Assembly: GCA_047967505.1 (NCBI GenBank)
Contig: CM106540.1
Length of the DNA: 64,000 nucleotides
From: Dipteris shenzhenensis
Taxonomy: Eukaryota > Polypodiophyta > Polypodiopsida > Gleicheniales
Reading direction: 5' to 3' (one strand)
A model generated the notes under the pieces. It was given only the letters and a program-made list of their open reading frames with translations. It was not told the origin of the DNA and ran no database searches. Numbering within the stretch: position 1 is the stretch's first letter; the number at the start of each line of letters is the position of its first letter. The translations under genes were made by a program, and so were the position numbers. This document shows positions 52,965 through 63,512 of this stretch, in pieces.

Positions 52965-54995
52965 AGCGATTGACAGCTATTCAATGACGCTGTTTGCCTT
53001 GGCTTCCCCGGCACTTGGACACTCAACACCATCACCCCCATCCACAAGGCAGGGGATCCCATGGACCCGAGTAACTACAAGACTATCATGATTCGACATG
53101 TGATGTCCAAGATCTATGCAGCTGTATTCAATGCATCAGTCAGCCTGTTCGCAGAGATGAGAGGGCTCAGAGTAGAGGCTCAGGCCGGATTCAGGCGAGA
53201 CCATGGGACTATGGAGTACATACTCACACTCAGGAGTGTCATTCACGGAAGGAAAGGGTATATTGCTGCTTTGTGGATTTCTGCAAAGCCTTTGACACAG
53301 TACCTCGAGCTCGTCTCATCACACGCCTACAGACACTGGGATTTGATCAGGAGACCATCTGGGCAATCGTGGCACTTTATGAGAGTCTCAGGCCGAGTTT
53401 GGATAGGCGCAGGTTGGACAGACGAGAGCTTGAGTACCATAGGGGTCAAACAAGGTTGTTCCTTATCACCCACCCTGTTTGGCCTCTACATCGATGAGCT
53501 TAAGACTTTCATGGGGGCGTTCAGAGGGACCGGTTGCTCACTTGTCGAGATCATCATTAGGATTCTTCTTTATGCAGATGACGTGGCACTCTTGTCGTCC
53601 ACACTGGAGGGGCTCCAGCGACACCTGGATGTACTGCAGGCTTTTTGTTTATCCCATGATTTGGAGGTCGACCTTGGCAAGACCAAGGTCATGATCTTTA
53701 ACATCTCTCAAGCAAACATGCAACGGAAGCAATTCACTTTCACTTTCGGTGGGTCACCAGTTGAGATCGTATCCTCATACACTTACTTGGGGGTCATTTT
53801 CACCGGCCCGATCTTCACGATGAGACTAGCGATGCAAGCCAGACTGAGTAGGGGATACGCCTCACTGGTTCGGCTACTCCCACTTCCAGGACCCTCGGAC
53901 CAAGGCTCTTCTCTTCGACTCCTTGGTCCGACTAGCTGGTATGTATGGCAGCTCTTGTTGGGGGCCTGACATGTCAAAGATAGAGTGGACACTGGTGGAG
54001 TGCTTGCAGATCCTCATGTTCTCACGGATGATCCAGGGGAAACCGTCTGTACCACATCACATCATTCAAGCCGAGTTTGGTGCTTCTCCACTCCAGCTAG
54101 ATGCAGCCTTTCAGACCATCACATATCTACACCGGGTTAGATCATATGGGGACTGCACATCAGGGAGACAGAGGTTGCCATGGTTGGCTCTCGATTCCTC
54201 CATGAGGTCGGCAGCAGAGGGAGACAGACTCACAGATGGTTTGTGAGACTAGGGTTTCACATCGATAGGATACCTCCTTTTCAATATAGTTTAGATGCCC
54301 CTTCGGTACTCCCACCTACCATCCCGATCGGGCCACACACCAACCAGGTCATTCGAGAGGATCTCCTGCAGCTACACACCTTTAGGACCTGGTTGGAGCC
54401 GAGGGAGCTTCCAATGAAGCTGAGTTTCCACGGAGATTACTATCTTCGTATTTCGGAGGAAGGATTCATCACACCACCGGGGTACACTCAGCTTCATATG
54501 CCTCACTCACTACGGATTTCCATCGGACAGTTTCGGGTATCATCACACCGCCTCCGCATAGAGAGCGACAGAGCAGAGGGGATTCCTAGGGAGCATTGCT
54601 TATGCATATTGTGCGACTGTCAGGAGGTCGAGTTGGAGGAGCATTTTATTTTCGGGTGCCCAGTGTACTTTGAGATCCGAGGTCGCTACCATTGCCTCTT
54701 CAGAGACGGCTCTAGGCTCCTTTCTAAATTCCTCGCCTACCCAGATCAGAGATGCCTCACGGCCTTCATTCACGAGGGGGTCCGACACAGAGAGTACTTA
54801 CCCAAGCAACGGGGCTTGGCCACATCATCAGACACCTTTCAGAGCAGGATCACAGAGTTCTTCCCATCGAGTGACATTGATCCTCCAGTCTCTAACCGCA
54901 GACGTGACAGAGACCCCGACCTGACGATCGCAGCACGACACACGAGACATCGAGGGGACACAGATCACTCTGGGGCATCCCTCGTCATTGTTTAG
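52965..54995 (+). pseudogene. LINE ORF2: reverse transcriptase and zinc-binding C-terminus
   Basis: RT blocks in order: TITPIHKAGDPMDPSNYKTI, EAQAGFRRDHGTMEYILTL, YCCFVDFCKAFDTVPR (in a shifted frame), GVKQGCSLSPTLFGLYIDEL and catalytic RILLYADDVALLSS (about 53564). Thumb-region blocks DLGKTKVMIFN and YTYLGVIFTG follow. After a frame change, 54180-54995 is open for 271 codons and holds a cysteine/histidine motif CLCILCDCQEVELEEHFIFG followed by C, the zf-RVT-like finger of plant LINEs. It is at least twice frameshifted, hence inactive. The enzyme would prime reverse transcription at nicked target DNA. Confidence 0.85.
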
Positions 54996-55345
54996 ACTCA
55001 AGATACGTCCCACGGGAATCACGGTGGCTCTAGTCTTGCGTCGAGCCTTGTCCAGGAGACCAAGACGCACGGCACCCCTTGACGGGCACCAGCATCCCAT
55101 TACCGGCTATGCACCAGCCAGGGCGACATGACATACGAAGGATTCCGCTCCGCTCCAATCTTTTTCTTTCCATTGTTACATCCAGATGTATTTGATTATG
55201 TATGATCAGACTTAGGATTCAGCACAAGTGACGATGCTCGTTTCAGTAGCTCCACCCTTACTGTGATTTGTATCAGGTTTTCTTTCAATCTCATAGACCC
55301 ATCGGTCTTCTGAAGACTAATAAAATCTGTGTGCGTGCGCGCGTG
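52965..55345 (+). mobile_element. 5'-truncated LINE in ATRX intron
   Basis: RT, C-terminal region with a zinc-binding motif, and a 3' UTR ending at TAATAAAATCTGTG with a (TGCG)-rich tail near 55345. ORF1 and the endonuclease are missing, as is typical after incomplete reverse transcription. It lies in the sense orientation of ATRX. No target duplication was identified. Confidence 0.8.
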
Positions 55346-55477
55346 CACGCATAGTACTAGGGCCCAGAACCAACAGGCTGGACCCCTCTGGAAAGGTCTT
55401 TATTACGTGAGAAATTATTTGTTACAAAATCTCGCAACCAACATCTGCAGGCTGATTTTCATACGTGAATCATTAAG

Positions 55478-55926
55478 ATTACAAGAGATGATCTCTCTAT
55501 CTTAGCAAGTGCCAAGCATCAAAACTCTAGCTACTATCTAAACTCATGCCATGGGTTGGTCATTTTGGGACCTTCCTGTAAGAAATCCTAGATTTACTAT
55601 ATTTAGAAATGTGCTAAGGAACAGAAAGGAGACTGAGATAGCAGAGAACAAGGAATAATTGTATTGCTTGAATGTCTGTAGGGTATTTGTTGTGTGTCAT
55701 CCCCATTACAAGATGATCTCTCTATCTTAGCAAGTGCCAAGCATCAAAACTCTAGCTACTATCTAAACGCATGCCATGGGTTGGTCATTTTGGGACCTTC
55801 CTGTAAGAAATCCTAGATTTACTATATTTAGAAATGTGCTAAGGAACAGAAAGGAGACTGAGATAGCAGAGAACAAGGAATAATTGTATTGCTTGAATGT
55901 CTGTAGGGTATTTGTTGTGTGTCATC
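55478..55926. repeat. 225-bp tandem duplication across the edge of element D
   Basis: Host flank (ATCTCTCTATCTTAGCAAGT...) plus the first 120 bases of D's LTR appear twice, with LTR starts at 55577 and 55802. Both copies carry CTTCC before the LTR start. The copies differ at a couple of bases, so the duplication happened after D inserted. Confidence 0.9.
55797..55801. repeat. Target site duplication of element D, left
   Basis: CTTCC, identical to 63508-63512. Confidence 0.9.
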
Positions 55927-56283
55927 CATACAATTGGGCCTCTCTTATATAGAGAGTGAAGAGTCACACATGAAAAGGTGTGTACTCCAAAGTGTGTGTG
56001 CATGAAGAGGTGTATACTCCAAAGGGTATGTGCATGAAGAGGTGTGTATCCCTTGTAAAGGGTGTGACCCTTGATGAGAGGGTACATAACAATAGAAATG
56101 TCTCTTCAATAGAATGTCTGTTGTGAAGGGTGGTGCCTCATAGGAAGTGTCCCGTTGAAAGGGAAAGGGTTGTGCCTCATAGGAAGTGTCCTGTCGAAAG
56201 GGCATACCCTTCCACAAGTGTCCATTCATCAAACCATCCATAAGTCTAGAAATAGAAAAAGGAATACGTCACAGATCGTGACA
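55802..56283 (-). repeat. 3' LTR of element D
   Basis: 482 bp. It differs from the 5' LTR mainly by a tandem duplication of about 38 bp at 56130-56205 (TGCCTCATAGGAAGTGTC twice). TATA-like CTATATAA on the minus strand at 55945-55952. Confidence 0.95.
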
Positions 56284-56296
56284 TCCCCTCCCACTC
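56284..56296 (-). other. Polypurine tract of element D
   Basis: GAGTGGGAGGGGA on the minus strand directly before the 3' LTR. Confidence 0.8.
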
Positions 56297-56339
56297 AAAA
56301 TAAGACCCTGGTGGAGATAATGAACTGATGTAGAAAATA

Positions 56340-57529
56340 TCACTGTAAATTCTGAAAATACTGATGTAAAATGTCAGGGTACTGCTGTAAGTCTTCATCA
56401 GATTGCCAAGTAGCGTCGGAATCGTCCAGATCTCGCCAAAGAACAAGGAATTCCGTGATAAGTTGATGTCGAGTCTCTCGCTGTCGATGGTCCAGAATAC
56501 GCTCAGGAATAAGGAGAACATAATCGTCTTTGATTTCTCGGACATAATCACCTGCAGGAGGAACTGCTTCATCGCCTGGAATGTACGTCTTTAGCCAAGA
56601 AATATGAAATGTTGGATGTATTTTACCCCATGATGGTGGTAATTCCAATTTGTAACTTAAAGGTGAATTTTTCTTGACGATCCGGAAAGGTCCATAGTAT
56701 CTTGGTCGCAACTTAGGAAACACAGACTTAACCGTCTTATAGCGATGTGGGGCTAGAAATAATAGCACCATGTCACCATTGTCAAATTCCAGGTGACGTC
56801 CATGTTTGTTGGTAGACCGTTGATACCGCTCTTGCGCTTTTCGCATATGATCCCTGACTTGAAGTAGAATGTCTTGCATTTCTTGAACTAGTTGATCAGC
56901 TAGGGCCACTCGATGTTGAAGTACAAAATTCATTGGTACAATCGGAGTAGTGTGTCCATAAGCTGCTTGGAATGGAGTCATGCTGATGGCACTATGGAAA
57001 GAGTTATTATAAGCAAACTCAAGAAGTGGTAGATACTCTTCCCAAGCTGCTAGGCGTGACTGAATATAATGTCGAAGCATTTCTTCCAGAACTTGGTTGA
57101 CTCTTTCAGTCTGGCCATCTGATTCTGGGTGGTAGGCTGAACTGAACAGTAGAGTTGTACCCAAAGATTCGAACAGTGAAATCCAAAAGTGATTGGTAAA
57201 CTTAGGATCTCTGTCGGTATGATATTCTTGGGCAAGCCACGGTGTCGAAAGATGTGTTGTATGAAGAGTTTGGCTATGTCCAGAGCCTGTGCACTGCTTT
57301 TGCAAGCAACAAAGTGTGCCATTTTGGACAATCGATCAACAATTACCATAATCTGAGTGTTACCTCTGGAGGATTGTGGTAGTGTTGTAATGAAATCCAT
57401 GGAAATACTTTCCCACCTTTCAGTTGGAACTGGAAGAGGCTGAAGAAGTCCTATTGGAAGTCGTCGGCTTGCTTTCATTTGTTGACAAGATAAGCAAGAT
57501 GTAACCATTTTGATGACATCGCTTTTCAT
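56340..57529 (-). pseudogene. Element D integrase with C-terminal chromodomain
   Basis: Minus strand. The first frame (57529-57050) has CLSCQQMKASRRLP, WESISMDFITTLPQ and IVDRLSKMAHFVAC. A one-base deletion near 57215 shifts it just before the second acidic block; the second frame (57305-56340) continues with DRDPKFTNHFWISLF, YHPESDGQTERVNQVLEEML and ATWQSDEDLQQYPDI. The GPFRIVKKNSPLSYKLELP block and HPTFHISWLK are the usual C-terminal module. Residues about 265-321 of the second frame are a chromodomain (ERILDHRQRETRHQLITEFL, LVLWRDLDDSDATW), which targets chromoviruses to specific chromatin. Upstream, HPGLR runs into a stop and directly abuts MKSDVIK, so part of the zinc-finger region is deleted. 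Confidence 0.9.
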
Positions 57530-59600
57530 CTGAGGCCTGGATGGGCGGCATAAGGAACTACATGATGCTCTTTTAACAAAAGACGTCGAACATCCTTGTC
57601 ATGTGGTACACAGACGCGATCTTGATAATACAGAAGGTCGTCCGTATAAGAATAGGAAGAGAAAATCTTTTGTTCGGAAGTCGAAGGTTGATCTTTTGAA
57701 AGAACCTGTACTGCTGTGCCGAAGTCTTTATCATTGAAATACTTCCCTTTGAATGAATTCAGAACATCCACAGATAATGTAGAGATTACCATAGCTGATG
57801 CTAGAGGTAACCTGCTGAGAGCATCTGCAACTAGTCCTGGAATGTACTCAATGGTCATGTGAAAGTTGGCCAGAAACTCAACCCAGTGCGCTTGTCGAGC
57901 GTTCATGACTGGCTGAGTAAAGATATACTTTAAAGAGTGATGGTCTGTCTTGACCACAGAGTCGGCTCCCATGAGATAATGTTTCCAAGAGCGATAAGCA
58001 TGTACAACGGCAAGAAACTCCTTATCATAAACTAGGTATCGGGTTTGGATATCAGAATGTTTATGGCTGTCAAAAGCAATAACTCTGCCTTCTTGCATCA
58101 AGACTGCTCCTGTAGCGATGTCGGAAGCGTCGGTCATGACCTCAAATGGAAGGTTTGGGTCAGCAATAGCCATCACTGGTGTGGTAGTGAGTGCTTGCTT
58201 GAGTTCTTGGAAACTATACTCTGTTTCGGGAAGCCACTGAAAAACTGCTGTGCTTTTTATTAATTCAGACATAGGAGCTGCGACTTTGGAAAACTGATAG
58301 ACCTTTGTATGGTAGAAGTTTGCCAATCCAAGAAAAGAGCGGACATCATGAACATCCTTAGGAGTAGGCCAGTTTCGGATTACCTCGACCTTCTTGGGAT
58401 CCACAGAGATGCCTTGAGCGGAAATAACATGTCCCAAATATTCAAGTTGGGTTTTGAAGAACTCACTCTTCTCAATGTTGATGTAGAGAGAATTTGCGCG
58501 GAGAACTTCAAAAACTTGGTGAAGATGTTGTTTGTGCTCTTGTAGGGATCTGCTGAAAACGTCGAGGTAAACGATGACAAACTTATCGAGGAAAGGCCTG
58601 AAGATGTCGTTCATGAGTGTCATGAATGTGGCCGGGGCATTGTTTAACCCAAAGGACATGACCAAACATTCATAGTGTCCATACTTTGTTCGAAAAGTTA
58701 TCTTGTACTCATCGCCTTCTCGTATGCGAAGTTGATGATAACCTGAATGAAGATCAATCTTTGAGAATTGTGTTGCATGTAGAAGTTGATCGAAGAGGTC
58801 ATCGATGCGAGGCAATGGATACTTGTTTTTGATAGTGAGCTTGTTGAGGGCTCGGTAGTCGATGCAGAGGCGCATTGACTTATTCTTTTTTTCCACAAGT
58901 AGTACAGGAGATTCGAAAGGGCTGCGATTGGGCCGAATGTGACCTTTGTCGACTAGTTCGGTGACCTGTCTTTGGATTTCTTCATTTTGAGTGTAAGAAA
59001 CCCGATAAGGAGGTTTCGACGGTGGATTACTGCCAGGAATAAGTTCGATTGGGTGATCCACTGGTCGTCGAGGTGGTAACTGCTTTGGCAATTCCTGTGG
59101 AAAAATATCCAGGTAGGGCTGGAAAAAAGATTGATTGAGGTATTCAGGAGGATCCTTAGTTGGTATCTCCTCTATTGCCGTAACCAACAGAAGTGAAGTC
59201 TTTACTTGACGTTTACGAACCCACTTCTTTACTTGTAGGGCAGAGGCAACTGGGGTTGAAGGAGAGTCCCTAGAACCAATTAGCTCAATAAGTTTTCCGT
59301 GGTGGACAAACTGGATCGTATGGCTGCGAAAACTGATTGATGGATCATAGTTGTAGAGCCACTGTTGTCCAAGTATGACATCATATCGAGAAAGAGACAT
59401 GATGTCGAAGGTTCAACTTGTCCGTATAATGTTGGATGCGAAAAGACAAGTTTTCGATCCTGGTGTTGCACAAGAAAGTGGTTCCATTTGCGAGTTCAAT
59501 CTGATAGTCCATGAGACTAGGACTGGTGGTCAACCGAAGTTTGTCGACCATAGAACTAGCTAGGAAGTTATGAGAGCAGCCACTGTCGATGAGGATAGTG
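57526..59600 (-). pseudogene. Element D protease, reverse transcriptase and RNase H
   Basis: Protease active site ILIDSGCSHNFLASS near 59590, then a frame change near 59410 and [18 protein letters not shown]. The RT is open from 59400 to 57526: [95 protein letters not shown]. The catalytic block reads [14 protein letters not shown]: the second aspartate and neighbouring residues of YLDD are gone, consistent with a 9-bp deletion, so the RT is inactive. RNase H shows [39 protein letters not shown] and [16 protein letters not shown]. Confidence 0.9.
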
Positions 59601-60947
59601 ATCGTTGTTCCACGAATCGATCCTTGAACACAAAGTACTTGAGTGGCCAGGGAAGGTTCGGGGTTGCTGGCAAGGCTCAGGTGGATGGCTCAGGTGGATG
59701 GTATTTGCGATTCGAACAGCTTTGCCTTTCTTGTCTTGTGCTGGGGTAGCATCTTCTCTTTGGGAAGTGCTAGGTTCCATATTGGAATTTTGCTTTGGTC
59801 GCTTGGGACAATCGAACCATCTATGGTCGCCTGTACAGATGGTACAAAGTCCTTTTGTGTTGGAGTTGTTCTTCTTATCAGTGGCCGCACCTTTATGTTG
59901 GGGATGTCGGTAATGACTTTGTGAAGAAGAAGAGGCGCGATCCTTGGAGGAGTGCTTCTGTTGGAATCCAGCATATGATTTCTGAGTCTTCTGGGGATCT
60001 TGAGACTGTCGTTGACCTTGATTACCGGAGTTTTTTGGAAACTTGGTGTTATCTTGAGGGCGAGTACCTTTGGCCATAGTAGAGTTCTGTGTGCGATTAG
60101 CACTCTGCTTCCCTGTGTTTTGGAAATTTGTAATGCGCTCTGCGTAAGCAATAGCGCCAGCTGTGGTGGTGATGTTTGCTTTAAGGACATCAATGCGTAA
60201 CGAGGGATTTAGGCCTGAGATGAAAGCATGAAGGCGATCATCCTCAGTTAAACCATCAATCTCCAGCACCAATGTGGTGAACTGAGAGATGTAGGAAGAC
60301 AGGGAGCCTGTTTGCTCCAACTGTCGGAGATTTAAACGTGCTTGGAAGTCCGCATTGGCAGGTATGAACTGCTTACGGAGCACGTGTTCAAAACGTTCCC
60401 ATGTTAACACACTTTTGCCGTCCTTTAAGCGTCTTTGCCACCATAGAAAAGCAGTATCCTTGAGGAGGGAGGCTGCCAAGGCGATCTTTTTGCCTTCAGT
60501 GAGGTCAACAGTATCAAAATACATGCGCATTTTTGCGAGCCATTGGTCAACTGTTCGGCGATTGCGTTGACCAGTGTAGGCTTCCGGAAGTTTGATGTCA
60601 AGTCTTTTAGTTTTGGAAGCTTGAAGTAAACGGTAGAGGGCACGTAGTTCATTGTTTTCTACCTCTGGTGGGAATGAATCCGCATAGTCGTCTGGTTGCG
60701 TCACGTCATCCTCTGTATGTGTGGTACTGCGATAATCTTGAAGTTGTTGGACTTTCTGGACCAAGTCGGAGATGCTGTCTTGAAGCTGGGAAATTTGAAG
60801 TTGCAATAGTGATTCGCCTTGTACGTTGACTTCAGGGGTCTTTTTTAGACTTGAGTCTTTGATCTCTGGAGAGGCTTCACGCGAGCGTTGCGACATATCG
60901 GAGATCCCTGTGAGAAAAGTGCGAACTTGTGCTCTAGTTTGTACCAT
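59568..60947 (-). CDS. Element D gag
   Basis: ATG at 60947, open for 459 codons. An N-terminal coiled-coil (LLQLQISQLQDSISDLVQKV) precedes the retrotransposon Gag domain: PEAYTGQRNRRTVDQWLAKM, AASLLKDTAFLWWQRRL, LRKQFIPANADFQARLNLRQ, TTLVLEIDGLTEDDRLHAFI. A Q/S/K-rich linker leads to the CCHC knuckle CTICTGDHRWFDC near residue 370. The last about 30 codons are out of frame because a 13-bp unit is duplicated at 59674-59699; beyond it the protease lies in another frame. Gag itself looks intact up to that point, and could still form particles. Confidence 0.9.
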   Translation of the reverse strand: MVQTRAQVRTFLTGISDMSQRSREASPEIKDSSLKKTPEVNVQGESLLQLQISQLQDSISDLVQKVQQLQDYRSTTHTEDDVTQPDDYADSFPPEVENNELRALYRLLQASKTKRLDIKLPEAYTGQRNRRTVDQWLAKMRMYFDTVDLTEGKKIALAASLLKDTAFLWWQRRLKDGKSVLTWERFEHVLRKQFIPANADFQARLNLRQLEQTGSLSSYISQFTTLVLEIDGLTEDDRLHAFISGLNPSLRIDVLKANITTTAGAIAYAERITNFQNTGKQSANRTQNSTMAKGTRPQDNTKFPKNSGNQGQRQSQDPQKTQKSYAGFQQKHSSKDRASSSSQSHYRHPQHKGAATDKKNNSNTKGLCTICTGDHRWFDCPKRPKQNSNMEPSTSQREDATPAQDKKGKAVRIANTIHLSHPPEPCQQPRTFPGHSSTLCSRIDSWNNDHYPHRQWLLS

Positions 60948-61578
60948 TCGTGGAAGAGGATTCGGGCTGCTCCCTGAGGTTGCTCATGTTAGAGGGGTCA
61001 AGCGAGGCAGGATGGAACCACCCGTGGAAGTCTGGTAAAGAAGGTCCTGTCTGAGGTAACACTGGTGATGCCGAAAGTGGTGTTACTGCTCGTGAGAGGA
61101 CATGAGTAGGTTGTAGAGTCCACGGATCTGAGAAGGGATAAGGAGCTGCTGTCGGAAGTGGAGGATATCCAAGAGAAGGAGTGCCTTCAGAGTGTAAATA
61201 CTGTCTTGGAGAAGGTACAACCTGTATAGGACGATATCTGGGAGCTGAAGGAGGTGGAGAGTACCCTGGGGATGCCGAAGGTGAGGGGTAAAATTCTCTC
61301 CAAAGATGGACAGCAAACTCTTGAGGAATATCGGGTTCTGGGTATCTTCGTGTCTCGTGGAACACAACATGGACTGTGCTGAGGAAGTAATGTAACTGAG
61401 GTGCCTCACGTAGAAGATATAGGATGTGGTCCAAATCACTAGGAGGGCACGTGACACAGAAGACCCATGATGCAAAAGCTCCGAAATGGGCTGGTTGTGC
61501 AATCTGAACACGATATTGTGTGGTAGATGATGCCTGAGGTGTCCTTGAAATGCTGGGTGAAGTACCAGGGGTTTCCAT
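60934..61578 (-). CDS. Extra 214-residue open frame upstream of gag in element D
   Basis: ATG at 61578 (METPGTSPSISRTPQ), stop at 60934, overlapping the gag start by 14 bases in a different frame (sequence around ATGGTACAAACTAG). Residues 25-100 look folded: AQPAHFGAFASWVFCVTCPP, LDHILYLLREAPQLHYFL, STVHVVFHETRRYPEPDIPQ, EFAVHLWREFYPS. Residues 105-214 are Pro/Ser/Tyr-rich. No transmembrane segment or known domain is evident. Chromoviruses normally start with gag, so a frame here is unusual. It could be an accessory protein, a captured host fragment or chance; the length, ATG and stop-start overlap favour a real frame. Confidence 0.5.
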   Translation of the reverse strand: METPGTSPSISRTPQASSTTQYRVQIAQPAHFGAFASWVFCVTCPPSDLDHILYLLREAPQLHYFLSTVHVVFHETRRYPEPDIPQEFAVHLWREFYPSPSASPGYSPPPSAPRYRPIQVVPSPRQYLHSEGTPSLGYPPLPTAAPYPFSDPWTLQPTHVLSRAVTPLSASPVLPQTGPSLPDFHGWFHPASLDPSNMSNLREQPESSSTNGTN

Positions 61579-61835
61579 GCTTTAAGGGAGCGTCTTTCAT
61601 TTGCTGTAATTTGATAATGACAAGAGAATCCTTAAAAGCAGAATGGAAAGACTCCACCTGGTAATGATTTAATCTGCCAAATTGTTGCGTAGAAGATCAC
61701 AGATCTGGGCCTGGTATTTAACAGGCTGGCTTCATCGCGATAGGAGGCTGAAAACTGCTGCTGATCTGGCAGGAAAATGTAGCGAACCAAGGAGAGCAGG
61801 TTATCAATGGCGCAACAGGCTGCAGGTACCCGATT

Positions 61836-62400
61836 CTGGATCGAAATAGGGGCTGGTGCACCAGGCTGCTGCTGCCATGGCGAAAATCTGTTTGCAGGCT
61901 GTTTTGCGACCGAAGGGCGGGCTGGTGCTGTGCTCATGTTGCAGGCTGGAAAGGAGCAGGGCTGCAAAACCAGCGGGGCTGCAAGGGGCTGGCGCACCAG
62001 GCTGCTGGATCGAAATAGGGGCTGGCGCACCAGGCTGCTGCTGCCATGGCGAAAATCTGTTTGCAGGCTGTTTTGCGACCGAAGGGCAGGCTGGTGCTGT
62101 GCTCATGTTGCAGGCTGGAAAGGAGCAGGGCTGCAAAACCAGCGGGGCTGCAAGGGCAAGGAATCTGGCAGCGAAAAAGGCGAGGGGCTGGCAGCGAAAG
62201 TGGCATGGCTGGCAGCGTGATGGCGCATGAAGGCTGCAGCAAGATGGCGTGGGCTGGCAGCGAGATGGCGAGGCCAAGGCAGGCAGCGAACCTGTGCGGG
62301 CTGGCAGTGAGATGGCGAGGGCTGAGGCGGGCAGCGAAGTGGCGAGGGCTGAGGGCAGACCCTGCGTGGGCTGACAGCGGAATGGCGAAGGCTGAGGGCT
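61836..62400. repeat. Repeats in element D leader
   Basis: A 169-bp unit occurs twice (61836-62004, 62005-62160), starting CTGGATCGAAATAGGGGCTG. It is followed by many short units of GGCTGGCAGCGAGATGGCGA type to 62400. Open frames on both strands through here are repeat artefacts. Confidence 0.85.
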
Positions 62401-63051
62401 GCTGCTGCGTGGAAATCCGTACGGTGGAGGCGAACCTGCATGCATATCCGTACGGAATGTCAAAGGGTGCATCCCTTTTTCGTTGGTGGCTGCCCAGGTT
62501 GGTTGGTTGCCCAAAAATTAAAAGGTGGGTTTATTTAACCCTAGGGTAGTTAGGGTAAACCTAAGGTTTGGGGCTGGGTTTTCCATTTTAACCCCTCTAG
62601 GTACCCTTTTATAGGTGCTTGGTGCCTAAAAGGTGTGCCTATTCGAAGGGGTGTGACCCTTGGAATAGGTGCACCTTTTCATGAAGGGGTGTGTCCCTAC
62701 ATGAATAGGTGTGTCCTTTTGTCCACGATGGGGTGTGTCCCTTGAGTGAGGAGTCGAGACTCTTCATTAAAAGGTGAGTCCGATGGTGGAAAAGGTGCGT
62801 CCCTTGGTTTTGGGACAGCCCAAGCACCTGTAAAGACACGATTTTTGTCGTGTCCATTCACATCAACTCGTGATGTGTGGGAGATGGAGAGGCCATAGAT
62901 GACTTTAGGCAGGGTTGGCGCGAAAAATTTTTATGCTCATCCTCTCCATCTCTTCCATGCACAATGTGCACGGATATCCTTCTAGCGGAAAAGATGTATC
63001 AGATCGGCGCTAGAAGGTGGGGGGCATTTCCTACAGGCAGGAGCGAATTTT
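62401..63051 (-). other. Element D leader next to the 5' LTR
   Basis: Contains repeated GGTGTGTCCCTT and AGGGGTGTGACCCTT phrases like those in D's own LTRs (GGTGTGACCCTTGATGAGAG). The leader may have grown by copying LTR pieces. No gene seen. Confidence 0.5.
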
Positions 63052-63063
63052 GCTCTGATACCA
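63052..63063 (-). other. Primer binding site of element D
   Basis: Minus strand TGGTATCAGAGC, one base after the LTR end: complement of initiator Met-tRNA. Confidence 0.9.
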
Positions 63064-63064
63064 T

Positions 63065-63507
63065 TGTAAGAAATCCTAGATTTACTATATTTAGAAATGT
63101 GCTAAGGAACAGAAAGGAGACTGAGATAGCAGAGAACAAGGAATAATTGTATTGCTTGAATGTCTGTAGGGTATCTGTTGTGTGTCATCCATACAATTGG
63201 GCCTCTCTTATATAGAGAGTGAAGAGTCACACATGAAAAGGTGTGTACTCCAAAGTGTGTGTGCATGAAGAGGTGTGTACTCCAAAGGGTATGTGCATGA
63301 AGAGGTGTATATCCCTTGTAAAGGGTGTGACCCTTGATGAGAGAGAACATAACAATAGAAATGTCTCTTCAATAGAATGTCTCTTGTGAAGGGTTGTGCC
63401 TCATAGGAAGTGTCGCGTCGAAAGGGCATACCCTTTCACAAGTGTCCATTCCTCAAACCATCCATAAGTCTAGAAATAGAGAAAGGAATACGTCACAGAT
63501 CGTGACA
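63065..63507 (-). repeat. 5' LTR of element D
   Basis: 443 bp; minus-strand start TGTCACGATCTGTGACG, end GGATTTCTTACA. TATA-like box at 63208-63215. It holds two to three units of GTGTACTCCAAAG with TGTGCATGAAGAG. Confidence 0.95.
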
Positions 63508-63512
63508 CTTCC
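63508..63512. repeat. Target site duplication of element D, right
   Basis: CTTCC, identical to 55797-55801. Confidence 0.9.

Larger units (their letters stand above)
55802..63507 (-). mobile_element. Element D: Ty3 chromovirus, complete in structure (7,706 bp)
   Basis: LTRs 55802-56283 (3', 482 bp) and 63065-63507 (5', 443 bp), with TG...CA ends, are flanked by the 5-bp duplication CTTCC. A Met-tRNA primer site and a polypurine tract are in the expected places. Minus-strand order is extra frame, gag, protease, RT, RNase H, integrase, chromodomain. Several small indels break the polyprotein. It sits antisense to ATRX in its long intron. Confidence 0.95.

Noticed and set aside
61804-62514. 236-codon minus-strand frame rich in Ala, Pro and Ser
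   Set aside because: Lies in repeated leader sequence of element D and repeats with the 169-bp unit.
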